A DNA stretch of 64,000 bases from positions 1-64,000 of the forward strand of contig JBCCRO010000017.1 of NCBI GenBank assembly GCA_039201605.1, written 5' to 3'. Both the position numbers and the translations under genes were made by a program. Every line of letters begins with the position of its first letter. Positions within the stretch are counted from its first letter, which is position 1. Under the pieces are notes generated by a model. The model did no database searches. It was not told the DNA's origin and was given only the letters and a program-made list of their open reading frames with translations. Source of the DNA: CADEDH01 sp039201605 (GTDB lineage Bacteria > Actinomycetota > Acidimicrobiia > Acidimicrobiales > SZUA-35). This document shows positions 18,536-26,757 of the stretch, piece by piece.

Positions 18536-19183
18536 ATGCTGGTGGTGACGGGCACGGCCGGAGGAGCGGGCTGCACGGTGGCGGCGAGCGCCCTCGCCCT
18601 GCACAGCGCCCGGACGGCGCCGACGCTCCTGGTCGACCTGCGGGGCGACGTCGGGGCGATGCTCGGTGGGGTCGAGGTGGACTGGGGTCTCGATCAGTGG
18701 TTGGACGCCGACGATCCGCCGCCCGATGCCCTGCGGCGAATCGAGGTGCCGGTGGCCGACGGGCTGGCCGTCGTCGCCCCGTCCTCGCCTGCGGTATCGA
18801 TCGCCGGCCGGGCCGACCTTGGCCTGCTGGCCGAGCTGCTGCTGGCCGACGAACGGCGGGTGGTGGTGGACGCCGGACCGCTGACCTCCCCGGCGGATGC
18901 CGTGCGGGCGGGGGCCACCACGCTCGTGGCGGTCACCCGGCTGTGTCACGTCGCCCTGCACCGGTCCCGGCGCATGGTGGCCGACGGCCTGGTAGTCGAC
19001 GGCGTGGTGGCGGTGGCCGAGCCGGGCCGGCTCCTGACCACGGCCGATGCCGCCGAAGCACTCGGCGCCCCGGTGCGGGTGCGGCTGCGGTGGGATCCCG
19101 CGGTGGCGGCCGCCGTCGATCGCGGGGTGTTCCTCCGTCGCCCGCCGGCCCGACTGCGATCGCTGCGAAGGCTGCTGTCATGA
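18536..19183 (+). CDS. TadZ/CpaE-like ATPase-fold protein of a Tad pilus
   Basis: A protein of 215 aa. It opens with VVTGTAGGAGCTVAAS, a deviant Walker A of the MinD/ParA/CpaE group, and then LLVDLRGDVGAMLG. The strong GGGGGGAG sequence just upstream supports the ATG at 18536. It is short and lacks the N-terminal receiver-like domain of CpaE, as in the mycobacterial septum-site homologue at the same position. First gene of the Tad operon; its stop overlaps the tadA start (ATGA). Expected role: placing the secretion machine at the membrane. Confidence 0.75.
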   Translation: MLVVTGTAGGAGCTVAASALALHSARTAPTLLVDLRGDVGAMLGGVEVDWGLDQWLDADDPPPDALRRIEVPVADGLAVVAPSSPAVSIAGRADLGLLAELLLADERRVVVDAGPLTSPADAVRAGATTLVAVTRLCHVALHRSRRMVADGLVVDGVVAVAEPGRLLTTADAAEALGAPVRVRLRWDPAVAAAVDRGVFLRRPPARLRSLRRLLS

Positions 19184-20169
19184 CCGCCTCACCGCTCGCC
19201 CCCACCGCCACGGTCGCCGAGGGGCGCCTCGGCGCCGTCCGTCGTCGAGGGCTGGGCGCGATCGAGGTGCTGTTGGCCGACCCGGCGGTCACCGACATCG
19301 TGGTCGACGGCCCGGGCCCGATACTGGTCGACCGTCACGGACGGGTATGCGACAGCGGGTTCAGCCTGTCAGCCGAGGGGTTGGAGATCCTGATCGAGCG
19401 CCTGCTCGATCCGCTCGGCCTCCAGGTCGACCGGTCGCGGCCGGTCGTCGACGGTCGTTTGGCCGACGGCTCACGGCTCAATGTGGTGGTCCCCCCGGCC
19501 GCCGTCGGCGGTCCCCTCGTCACCATCCGTCGCTTCCCGGCCGAGGTGCATGACCTGGTGGCCTTCGGCGGTCGCTCGGTGGCCGGCGTGCTGTCGACCC
19601 TGGTGGCCGAGCGGGCCTCGCTGCTGGTGGTGGGGGCCACGTCGAGCGGCAAGACGTCACTGCTCAACGCGCTCGGCGCCTGCTTCGACGATGACGAGCG
19701 GATCATCACCATCGAGGACACGGCCGAGCTTCGCCTGGCGGGCGGGCGGGTGGTGGCGTTGGAGGCCCGTCCCCCGAACCGGGAGGGCGTCGGCGAGGTC
19801 ACCCTGCGGCACCTCGTCCGCAACGCGCTCCGCATGCGGCCCGACCGGCTGATCGTGGGCGAAGTGCGGGGGCCCGAGGCGCTCGACCTGGCCCTCGCCC
19901 TCACCTCCGGCCATCGGGGCTCGCTCGCCACCTGCCACGCCTCATCGGCCGAGGGGGCCCTGCACCGCCTGTCGGTGTTGGCCCGGCTCGGGGCCGACCA
20001 GGTCCCGGCCGACGCCGTCGACGCCCTCATCCGGGCTTCGTTCGATGCGGTGGCGACGATGGCCCGCCGCGGCGCCGAGCGGCGGGTGGTGGAGATCGTC
20101 GAGGTCCCGGCCGAGCCGACGAGAGCGCTACCGGTGTTGTGGGCGGCCCGGCCCCGGGTGGTGTCATGA
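19180..20169 (+). CDS. tadA: TadA/CpaF secretion ATPase
   Basis: A protein of 329 aa. Walker A is GATSSGKTS, followed by ITIEDTAEL (Asp box), RPDRLIVGEVRG (Walker B) and ATCHASS (His box), the complete type II/IV secretion ATPase set. The N-terminal domain (VTDIVVDGPGPILVDRHG) is the usual CpaF N-terminal fold. It powers pilin extraction and assembly at the cytoplasmic membrane. Overlaps of 4 bases at both ends show tight operon coupling. Confidence 0.92.
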   Translation: MTASPLAPTATVAEGRLGAVRRRGLGAIEVLLADPAVTDIVVDGPGPILVDRHGRVCDSGFSLSAEGLEILIERLLDPLGLQVDRSRPVVDGRLADGSRLNVVVPPAAVGGPLVTIRRFPAEVHDLVAFGGRSVAGVLSTLVAERASLLVVGATSSGKTSLLNALGACFDDDERIITIEDTAELRLAGGRVVALEARPPNREGVGEVTLRHLVRNALRMRPDRLIVGEVRGPEALDLALALTSGHRGSLATCHASSAEGALHRLSVLARLGADQVPADAVDALIRASFDAVATMARRGAERRVVEIVEVPAEPTRALPVLWAARPRVVS

Positions 20170-20843
20170 TCGGGCTCGGCCGGGCGGCCGGGCCGCTGAC
20201 CCTCATGGCGTTGGGCGTCGTCGCCGCCCTGCTGGGGTGGTTGGTCGCCAGCCCGGCGGTGGCGGTGGTGCCGCCGCTGCTCGCCCTGTGGGGGTGGCAC
20301 GCCTGGCACCGCTCGGCCGCCGTGGCCCGGGTTGGGGCCCGGCGGCGGCACCGCATCGACCGGGTCGACGAGTTGATCCAGCGGCTGAAGGCGGGGGCCT
20401 CGCTTCGCTCGGCTCTGCCGCCCCCAGCGGGCGCGCCCGGCGCCGCCCGGGCGATCGGGGCGGTCGGGGTGGCCGGGGCGGTCGGGGTGGCCGGGGCGGT
20501 CGGTGGCGCCGAGGACGGCGACGCCCTGGTGTCGACCACGGTGGCGGTGCTGGTGGAGCGGGGCGGGGCCGCCCTCCCCTCGCTCGAGCGGTTGAGCGAC
20601 ACCCTGCGGTCGGCCGAGGCGGCGGAGGCCGAGGCCCGGGTGCAGGCCGGCCAGGCCACGGCGTCGGCTTCGGTGCTCGCCGTGCTCCCCGCCGTCTTCG
20701 CCGTCGTGTTGGCCGTGGTCGATGCCCGACTGCGGGCCTTCTACCTGTTCCAGCCGCTGGGGGCGGCGTGCCTCGCCACCTCGATCATCCTCAGCCACCT
20801 CGGCTGGTGGCTGATGCATCACCTGATCGGGGCCGCCCGATGA
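20166..20843 (+). CDS. tadB: TadB-like inner-membrane platform protein
   Basis: A protein of 225 aa with two N-terminal helices (about 10-55) and a C-terminal helix pair (about 165-220) around a cytoplasmic T2SSF-like region (RIDRVDELIQRLKAGASLRSAL). ATG at 20166 overlaps the tadA stop. A Gly/Ala/Val stretch at about 98-116, encoded by 18-bp repeats at 20459-20501, interrupts the cytoplasmic domain and is absent from usual TadB proteins. Half the length of proteobacterial TadB, as expected for actinobacterial versions. Confidence 0.8.
   Translation: MIGLGRAAGPLTLMALGVVAALLGWLVASPAVAVVPPLLALWGWHAWHRSAAVARVGARRRHRIDRVDELIQRLKAGASLRSALPPPAGAPGAARAIGAVGVAGAVGVAGAVGGAEDGDALVSTTVAVLVERGGAALPSLERLSDTLRSAEAAEAEARVQAGQATASASVLAVLPAVFAVVLAVVDARLRAFYLFQPLGAACLATSIILSHLGWWLMHHLIGAAR
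20459..20501 (+). repeat. 18-bp tandem repeat inside tadB
   Basis: About 2.3 copies of GCGGTCGGGGTGGCCGGG coding for AVGVAG units. A slippage-prone stretch within the cytoplasmic domain; changes in copy number would stay in frame. Confidence 0.6.
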
Positions 20844-21373
20844 GCCTGCTGGTGATCGTCGTCCTCCTCGCCGGTGTCGTGGCGCAACGGCGCCTTGGCC
20901 GGCGGCGGCGGGAGCAGGCGGAGGCCGACGCCGCCGTGGCCGCCCTGCCGGCGGCCATCGAGCTGACGGTGGTGGTCCTGGGGGCCGGCGGCACCATCGG
21001 CGACTGCCTTCGGGCCCTGGCCGAGGGTGGCCCCGCTCCGGTTCGTGAGCCGACGGCCCTTGCCCTGACCGCCGGGGCCGACGGTCTCCCCCTCGACCGG
21101 GCCCTGCGTCGCTGGCGCGACGACCTCGGCCCGGCCTACCAGCCGCTCACGGGCGCCCTCCTCCTGGCCTGGGAGCAGGGCGGCTCCGTGGGGGCGTTGC
21201 TCGACCGTCTGGCGGTGGAGGCGGCCACCGCCAGACGGCGACACGGCGACCTTCGGGCCCGACGGCTCCCGGTCACCCTCCTGTTCCCCCTTGTCGGCTG
21301 TTCGCTGCCGGCGGTGGTGGTCGGCGCCCTGCTACCGATCGCCATCGTCGCTCTCGGCGGTCTCCGCCCCTGA
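20840..21373 (+). CDS. tadC: TadC-like inner-membrane platform protein
   Basis: A protein of 177 aa. One helix at residues 2-16, a T2SSF-type cytoplasmic region with LTGALLLAWEQGGSVGALLDRLA, and a helix pair at about 145-175. The start overlaps the tadB stop. Together with TadB it should form the membrane base on which TadA acts. Confidence 0.8.
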   Translation: MSLLVIVVLLAGVVAQRRLGRRRREQAEADAAVAALPAAIELTVVVLGAGGTIGDCLRALAEGGPAPVREPTALALTAGADGLPLDRALRRWRDDLGPAYQPLTGALLLAWEQGGSVGALLDRLAVEAATARRRHGDLRARRLPVTLLFPLVGCSLPAVVVGALLPIAIVALGGLRP

Positions 21374-21415
21374 TCCGCCTCCCCGGCCACGTACCTTCCA
21401 CGGCGAGGAGTCGTC

Positions 21416-21658
21416 ATGACCCACCACCAGTTCCCTTCCTCGGCCAGCGGCCCCAACGGTGCCACCGGCCCCCGCAACCATCGACCTCCCGGCTCACGCT
21501 GGGGTCATCCGGAGTCGGGGCAGGCCACCGCCGAGTACGCCCTGGTGATGTTGGCGGCGGCCGCCGTCGCCGGTCTCCTTCTGGCCTGGGCCTCGGGGAC
21601 CGATGGCATCGGCCGCCTGCTCGACGCCGTCCTCGACGAGATGATCGGCCAGGTGTGA
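21416..21658 (+). CDS. DUF4244-type Flp pilin subunit
   Basis: A protein of 80 aa. A 30-residue polar leader is followed by ESGQATAEYALVMLAAAAVAG, the E-x4-E-Y and hydrophobic helix pattern of Flp/type IV pilins. Cleavage is expected near the Gly before QATAEY. GAGGAG precedes the ATG. It is the likely major pilin; no prepilin peptidase gene is in the window. Confidence 0.8.
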   Translation: MTHHQFPSSASGPNGATGPRNHRPPGSRWGHPESGQATAEYALVMLAAAAVAGLLLAWASGTDGIGRLLDAVLDEMIGQV

Positions 21659-22068
21659 CCGGCCACCGGCCCCCGAGGTCGGGCCGGGCCGCGGGGTCGG
21701 GGTGGGCCGGGCAGGCGGGTCAGGCCACCGTCGAGTTGGTGCTCGCCCTGCCGGTGGTGCTGCTGGCGTTGCTCGCCGTGCTGCAGGTGGGGTTGGTGGT
21801 CAACGACCGCCTTCTGGTGGCCCACGCCGCCCGGGAGGGAGCCCGGGCGGCGGCCGTCGAGCCGAGCGACGGTGCGGCGACGGCGGCGGCGTCGGCCGCC
21901 ACCGGGCTCGACCCCGACCGGCTCACCGTGGTGCGCAGCGGTGGCACCGACCCCGGCGACCGGGTGACGATTCGGGTCGAGTATCGGTCGCCCACCGGCG
22001 TGCCCTTGGTCGGCCACCTGGTCGGCGACGTGATCGTGTCGTCGACAGTCACGATGCGGGTCGAGTGA
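21655..22068 (+). CDS. TadE-like pseudopilin
   Basis: A protein of 137 aa starting with GTG inside the previous stop (GTGA). Leader, then GQATVELVLALPVVLLALLAVLQVG, the TadE hydrophobic segment, and a secreted C-terminal part with DRLLVAHAAREGARAAA. Last intact gene of the operon. In mycobacteria a second TadE/G-like gene follows; here that position is occupied by a broken hydrolase gene. Confidence 0.8.
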   Translation: MTGHRPPRSGRAAGSGWAGQAGQATVELVLALPVVLLALLAVLQVGLVVNDRLLVAHAAREGARAAAVEPSDGAATAAASAATGLDPDRLTVVRSGGTDPGDRVTIRVEYRSPTGVPLVGHLVGDVIVSSTVTMRVE

Positions 22069-22144
22069 CGAGTGTCACCGACGAACGGGACGGCAGCCGA
22101 GCCGCTCACAACTGTTGGTACACACGGAGGCGAGGAGACCGACC

Positions 22145-22617
22145 ATGACGACGACCCACCCGGCGATCAGCGGTGAACCGGATCTGTCGGTGTCGACGGC
22201 GACGAGGGTCCCCACCGACCCGGAGCTGAAGGCCGTCGACCGTCAGATCGGCTGGCTGTCGGTCGGTCCTCGGTCGGTCCTCGGTCGTACAAGATCCTGC
22301 GCCGCCTCGCCGGCCTGATCGTCCCCAAGACCGACGAGACCGGCGTGAGTATCGGCGAGGAGGCGGGCGCGGGCCGGGGGGCTCTCGTCGTCCGCCCCGA
22401 CACGCAGGTGGGGGAGGGTGCCATCTTCCTGATCCACGGCGGTGGCTACGTCGTCGGCTCCAACCGCGAAGCCCTCGACAACGGGGCCACGTCTCCTGAC
22501 CTCGCCACCCGGACCGGACCGCCACCCGGCCACCGGCTCGGCACGCTGCGGCGGGATCGGGCGAGTGGCCCCGGTAGCCGGGGTGGCGCGGCGGGATCGG
22601 GCGAGCGGCCCCGGTAG
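22145..22617 (+). pseudogene. alpha/beta hydrolase, frameshifted and 3'-truncated
   Basis: The ATG at 22145 has an excellent GGAGGCGAGGAG ahead of it. About 39 codons on, an exact 11-bp duplication at 22261-22282 shifts the frame. Removing one copy restores VGPRSYKILRRLAG and the sequence then runs through IFLIHGGGYVVGS, the oxyanion-hole motif of the HSL-like (esterase/lipase) hydrolases. Similarity ends near 22480, well before the GxSxG nucleophile, and the frame enters two 40-bp repeats. So the gene is broken twice and cannot make an active enzyme. Confidence 0.75.
22261..22282 (+). repeat. 11-bp tandem duplication causing a frameshift
   Basis: GGTCGGTCCTC occurs twice head to tail inside the hydrolase gene. 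Deleting one unit rejoins the two reading frames exactly, so this duplication is the inactivating change or an assembly slip. Confidence 0.8.
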
Positions 22618-22628
22618 CCGGGGTGGCG
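22549..22628 (+). repeat. two tandem 40-bp units, each with a hairpin
   Basis: Units at 22549-22588 and 22589-22628 differ at one base. Each contains CCCCGGTAGCCGGGG (22569-22583 and 22609-22623), a 6-bp GC-only stem with a 3-nt loop. The pair lies between the broken hydrolase and the 3' end of the convergent helicase gene, so it may act as a double terminator or be a small repeated element. Confidence 0.75.
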
Positions 22629-22651
22629 CCAGGGAGCAGGGCGAGGGGCGG

Positions 22652-25015
22652 TCAGAACGGCTCGGCGTCGCCCAGGGTGGTGGTGAGCAAGGCCAGCGCC
22701 GCCCACTTGTCGAGGGGTTCGTTGCCGTTGCCGCACTTCGGCGACTGCACACAGGACGGGCAGCCGGTGGTGCAGCCGCAGTTGTCGAGCACGTCGACGG
22801 TGGCCCGCAGATGGCGGTCGGCGGCGGCAAAGGCCAGGTCGGCCACACCCGCCCCGCCGGGATAGCCGTCGTAGATGAACACCGAGGCCAGATCGCTCTG
22901 CGGCGCCGCCGCGATCGACACCCCGCCCACGTCCCACCGGTCGCAGATGGTGAAGAGGGGCAGGATGCCGATGGCGGCGTGCTCTGCGGCATGCAGTGCG
23001 CCGGGTAGGGCGTGGGGTTTGATCCCGGTCCGGCGGATCACGTCGTCGGCCCACTCGTACCAGATCGACGTCGTCTCCAGCACCTGCGGTGGAAGGTCGA
23101 GATCGTGACGCTCCAGCGTCTCCCGCCCGCCCGACTCCTTCACCGCATAACCGACCACCGTGGTGGTGACCTGGACCATGCCCAGGTGCAGCTGCGACAG
23201 GCCGACGTCCTTCACCGCCCCGTCGTCGAGCACCTCGATCTCGATCGTGGTCTTGGCCTGGGTGTAGGTCTTGCCGTCGGAGGGCTCGACGTGGGCCAGG
23301 CGGTGGTCGAGGTCGAGCTCGGTCACCTTCCACGGCTGACCCCGATGGAGGTAGACGGCCCCCGGGTGGACCAGGTTGGTGGCCCTGCTGTCCTCCACCG
23401 TGCCCACCAGGTCGCCGTCGGGGTTGAGGATGCGGACCTCCCCCGACGAGGCCGACCGGAGGCCGATGCGGTGGAAGGGCATACCCCGACCGGCCCACAC
23501 CGCCCGGGGTTGCTGGTGGTGATCGGGCCGGATGCGGAGCTGGTCGTCGAGCACCGAACGGCGTACGCCCTCGTCGAGGTCGGGCCACCAGCGCTCGTCG
23601 GTCAGCCGCAACGGGTTCTCGTAGGCGGCGCAGCCGAGGTGCGGATCGCGGATGTTTGGATTCTCCACGTTGACCACCACCGGCTCCGGTGATCGGGTGA
23701 AGAGGTCGGTCGGATGATTGACGAACCATTGATCGAGCTGGTCCTCGCCCGCCACCAGCACCGAGAGCGACGGTCGACCCGATCGGCCGGCCCGCCCGAT
23801 CTGCTGCCACAGCGAGGCGATCGTCCCGGGGAAGCCGCAGAGCACGGTGGCGTCGAGGCCGCTGATGTCGACCCCGAGTTCGAGGGCGCTGGTGGCCACC
23901 ACCGCCCGCAGCGAACCTCGGGCCAGCTCATCCTCGATCTCACGTCGCTCGGCCGCCAGATAGCCCGAGCGGTAGGGGCGCACCGTGTCGGCCAGCTCCG
24001 GCGGCAGGGATCGGGCCACCCCCAGGGCCACCCGTTCGGTGAGGGCCCGACTGGCGCAGAAGGCGATCACCCGCTGCCCCCCGAGCACCAGCTCGGTGAC
24101 GGCCCGGATCGTCTCGGTGGCCGGGCTCTGGCGGACACCTCGATCGGGGTCGACAAGGGCGGGTTGCACCAGGGCGATCCGACGCTCGGCACAGGGTGAA
24201 CCGTCGTCGTCGATGGCGACCACCTCCTTGCCGCACAGCTCGGTGGCGAGACGGGCCGGCTCGCCGATGGTGGCCGAGGTGAACACGAACGTCGGGTCGC
24301 TGCCGTAGCGCAGGCAGGCCCGCCGAAGCCGACGCAGCAGGTGGGCCACGTGGGTGCCGAAGATGCCGCGGAGCACGTGCAGCTCATCGATCACCACGTA
24401 GTCGAGGCGCTTGAGGAACGTCCCCCACTTCCCGTGGTGGGGGAGGATGCCGTGGTGCAGCATCTCGGGGTTGGTGAGGAGGACGTTGGCGTTGTTGCGG
24501 GCCCAGGTGCGTTCGTCGCGGGAGGCGTCGCCGTCGTAGGTGGCGGCCACCAGGCCCGGCACCCCGAGGTTGCCGAAGCTGCGGAGCTGATCCTGGGCCA
24601 GCGCCTTCGTCGGGTAGAGGAGTAGCGAGGTGCCGGCCCGCAGGCCGCCAACCACCGACTCGGCGATCGGGAGCTGGTAACAGAGCGACTTGCCCGACGC
24701 CGTGCCCGTGGCCACCACGACCGACCGGCCCTGGCGTATCAGATCGATGGCATCGGCCTGGTGCGACCACAGCCCTTCGGCGGGAACCACATCGGCCAGG
24801 CCCTTGGGCAGCGGCTCGGCGAGATCCCGTCGACGGGCACGGCGAGCGGGGCGCCGCTCCAGGTGGACGAGGCGGCCGTCGTCGTCCAGCGCGTCGACGA
24901 TGGCGTCGAGACCGCCGTGATCGGCCGAGTCGGTGCCCTCGACGCCCGGGTGGTCGTCGTCGGGCCGCTCGGTCAGGTCGATGATGTCGGCGGGAACGGG
25001 TCTGGCGACAGCCAT
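22652..25015 (-). CDS. DEAD/DEAH-box helicase with DUF1998 zinc domain (MrfA/YprA-like)
   Basis: A protein of 787 aa. GGAGG seven bases ahead fixes the ATG at 25015. Motifs run in order: ATGTASGKSLCY (Walker A), VIDELHVLRG (motif II), TFVFTSATI (motif III), then ATSALELGVDISGLD and QQIGRAGRSGR (helicase C). The C-terminal DUF1998 part ends with CGCTTGCPSC and a Cys seven residues further on, the four-Cys cluster of MrfA, which works in mitomycin-lesion repair in Bacillus. The same helicase stands between the Tad cluster and topA in many Actinobacteria. It is divergent from the photolyase-like gene, suggesting a DNA-repair pair. Confidence 0.9.
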   Translation of the reverse strand: MAVARPVPADIIDLTERPDDDHPGVEGTDSADHGGLDAIVDALDDDGRLVHLERRPARRARRRDLAEPLPKGLADVVPAEGLWSHQADAIDLIRQGRSVVVATGTASGKSLCYQLPIAESVVGGLRAGTSLLLYPTKALAQDQLRSFGNLGVPGLVAATYDGDASRDERTWARNNANVLLTNPEMLHHGILPHHGKWGTFLKRLDYVVIDELHVLRGIFGTHVAHLLRRLRRACLRYGSDPTFVFTSATIGEPARLATELCGKEVVAIDDDGSPCAERRIALVQPALVDPDRGVRQSPATETIRAVTELVLGGQRVIAFCASRALTERVALGVARSLPPELADTVRPYRSGYLAAERREIEDELARGSLRAVVATSALELGVDISGLDATVLCGFPGTIASLWQQIGRAGRSGRPSLSVLVAGEDQLDQWFVNHPTDLFTRSPEPVVVNVENPNIRDPHLGCAAYENPLRLTDERWWPDLDEGVRRSVLDDQLRIRPDHHQQPRAVWAGRGMPFHRIGLRSASSGEVRILNPDGDLVGTVEDSRATNLVHPGAVYLHRGQPWKVTELDLDHRLAHVEPSDGKTYTQAKTTIEIEVLDDGAVKDVGLSQLHLGMVQVTTTVVGYAVKESGGRETLERHDLDLPPQVLETTSIWYEWADDVIRRTGIKPHALPGALHAAEHAAIGILPLFTICDRWDVGGVSIAAAPQSDLASVFIYDGYPGGAGVADLAFAAADRHLRATVDVLDNCGCTTGCPSCVQSPKCGNGNEPLDKWAALALLTTTLGDAEPF

Positions 25016-25068
25016 GTCCACACCTCCAGGCTACTTCGTCCCGCCGGACCGTCCGATCGGCCCCCTCG

Positions 25069-26670
25069 ATGGGCAGCTCTGCTGGGTGCACCGTCGTCAG
25101 GCCCTCCTCCGCCATGCCGATGGGAACGGTGATGCCTGCGCCCACCTCCGAGCCCTCGACGGCGCCGACCCCCGCCCGCCCGGCGGCGCCCGGCCCGGCC
25201 CGTCGCCTCCCCCTGCCCGCCGAAGGCCGATGGGCGGCCGAGGAGTACGTGGCCACCCACCTCGGCCATCTGGCGGAACGGCGCCGGGCCGAGGCTGAGA
25301 ACCGCTCGTCGTCCACCGTCCGAGGTGGACAGGCGGCGGCCGACGCCGCCCTGCGCCGGCTGGTACTCCGGGGCTACGCCGAGCATCGACGCAACGCCTA
25401 CCCGCAGCCCCGCCGCACCGTGTCTGGCCTGTCGCCCTGGATCCGTCATGGCCTGCTCAGTCTGCAACGGGTGTGGGACAGCGTGGAGGGCGGCGACCCG
25501 GCCGACGTCCACGCCTTCCGCCGCTCCCTCCTCCTCCAGGAGTACGGGCGCCACCTCTACGCCCGTCTCGGCCCCCGACTGGCCGACCTGGGCGAACCGG
25601 TGACCTCGGCGGCGGCCGCCCCGGCCGGCGACCGAGGCGGGGACGGGAACGGCCTCACGCCAGGTCGGCGCAGCGGCCGGCCCGACCGGCGAGCTGGTGG
25701 CGCCGAGGGGTTCGTCGCCACCCGGGACCGCCGGCGCTCGGCCCCCTCCGCCGGCTGGGATCGACGGATGGGCTGCCTCGGACTTCCCCTCGACGAGGTG
25801 GAGGAGGACGGGTGGCTGGTGGGCGAGGGACGACGGTGGCTGGCCTCCTGGTGGCTGGGACACACCGACCGCTCGTGGCGCGAAGGCGACGACCACCTCT
25901 ACCGTCACCTCCTCGACGGCTCCCGCTCCGCAGGGCGTCTGTCGTGGCTCCGAGGCCAGGGCCTGCTCGGCGGCGAGCGTCACCCGTTCTCCCGGTGGGA
26001 GGTGGAACGGCTGGCGCCGGGGCTGTGCGCGTCATGTGAGCTCGTCTACCAGTGCCCGGTCGAGCGCCTCCCCGATCACGCCCCCGACACCGCCCTGCTC
26101 TCGACCCCCGCCCCGTCCCCGTCTCGGGCCACCACCTCGACGGGCACGGCAACCCCGGTCGGCACGGCGACCCCGGTCGGCACGGCGACCCCGGGGGGAC
26201 GGTCCGATGCCGTCGCCATTGCGTGGGCCCTGCTCGACGAGGATCCCGACCTGACCGGCACCACCGGCCCCCTCCTGCCGTCGATCACCGGCCGAGCCGA
26301 GGAGGTGTGGCTCACGGCCGAGTCGCTGGGCGACACCGACCCCGCCCTGGTCGCCCATCCCGAACTGCCGGCGGTGTTCGTGTTCGACGAGCCGCTGCTG
26401 GCCGGGCTGAGGCTGTCGTCCGGGCGGCTCTCGTTCCTGGTCGAGACCCTGGCCGAGCTGGCATCCCGTCGTCGGCTCGAGTTGTGGCTGGGCGATCCGG
26501 TGGAGGTGCTGGCCGGCCGTCGACTGGCCGCCACCTTCACGCCGGTGCCGGGATGGCGTCGTCGGGCCGACCGTCTCGACGTGGTCGCCACCCACCCGTG
26601 GCCTTGGCTCCGCGTGCCGATCTCATCACGAATCGACTCACTTGACTGTTGGTGGCAGGCTGTTTCGTGA
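25069..26670 (+). CDS. photolyase/cryptochrome-like flavoprotein with reversed domain order
   Basis: A protein of up to 533 aa; start uncertain (ATGs at 25069, 25114, 25120 and 25129, none with a strong ribosome site). Residues about 85-165 (GGQAAADAALRRL, TVSGLSPWIRHGLLSLQRVW, LLLQEYGRHLYARLG) and about 225-320 (MGCLGLPLDEVEEDGWLVGEGRRWLASWW, REGDDHLYRHLLDGS) match the helical FAD-binding domain of photolyases. The Rossmann-like antenna domain comes after it, at about 380-505 (AVFVFDEPLL, RLSFLVETLAELASR, LWLGDPVEVLAG), whereas normal photolyases have it first. A VGTATP repeat forms the linker. Photorepair or blue-light sensing is inferred; four Cys (two in ASCELVYQC) could bind a cluster. 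Confidence 0.7.
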   Translation: MGSSAGCTVVRPSSAMPMGTVMPAPTSEPSTAPTPARPAAPGPARRLPLPAEGRWAAEEYVATHLGHLAERRRAEAENRSSSTVRGGQAAADAALRRLVLRGYAEHRRNAYPQPRRTVSGLSPWIRHGLLSLQRVWDSVEGGDPADVHAFRRSLLLQEYGRHLYARLGPRLADLGEPVTSAAAAPAGDRGGDGNGLTPGRRSGRPDRRAGGAEGFVATRDRRRSAPSAGWDRRMGCLGLPLDEVEEDGWLVGEGRRWLASWWLGHTDRSWREGDDHLYRHLLDGSRSAGRLSWLRGQGLLGGERHPFSRWEVERLAPGLCASCELVYQCPVERLPDHAPDTALLSTPAPSPSRATTSTGTATPVGTATPVGTATPGGRSDAVAIAWALLDEDPDLTGTTGPLLPSITGRAEEVWLTAESLGDTDPALVAHPELPAVFVFDEPLLAGLRLSSGRLSFLVETLAELASRRRLELWLGDPVEVLAGRRLAATFTPVPGWRRRADRLDVVATHPWPWLRVPISSRIDSLDCWWQAVS

Positions 26671-26757
26671 GACAGTTGTATAGGCCCAAAGTTTCTCAAG
26701 CCAACAGCTACCCAGGCAGCTAGCAGGCAGTTCGAGGTAGGTACCGAGTTGAACTCG

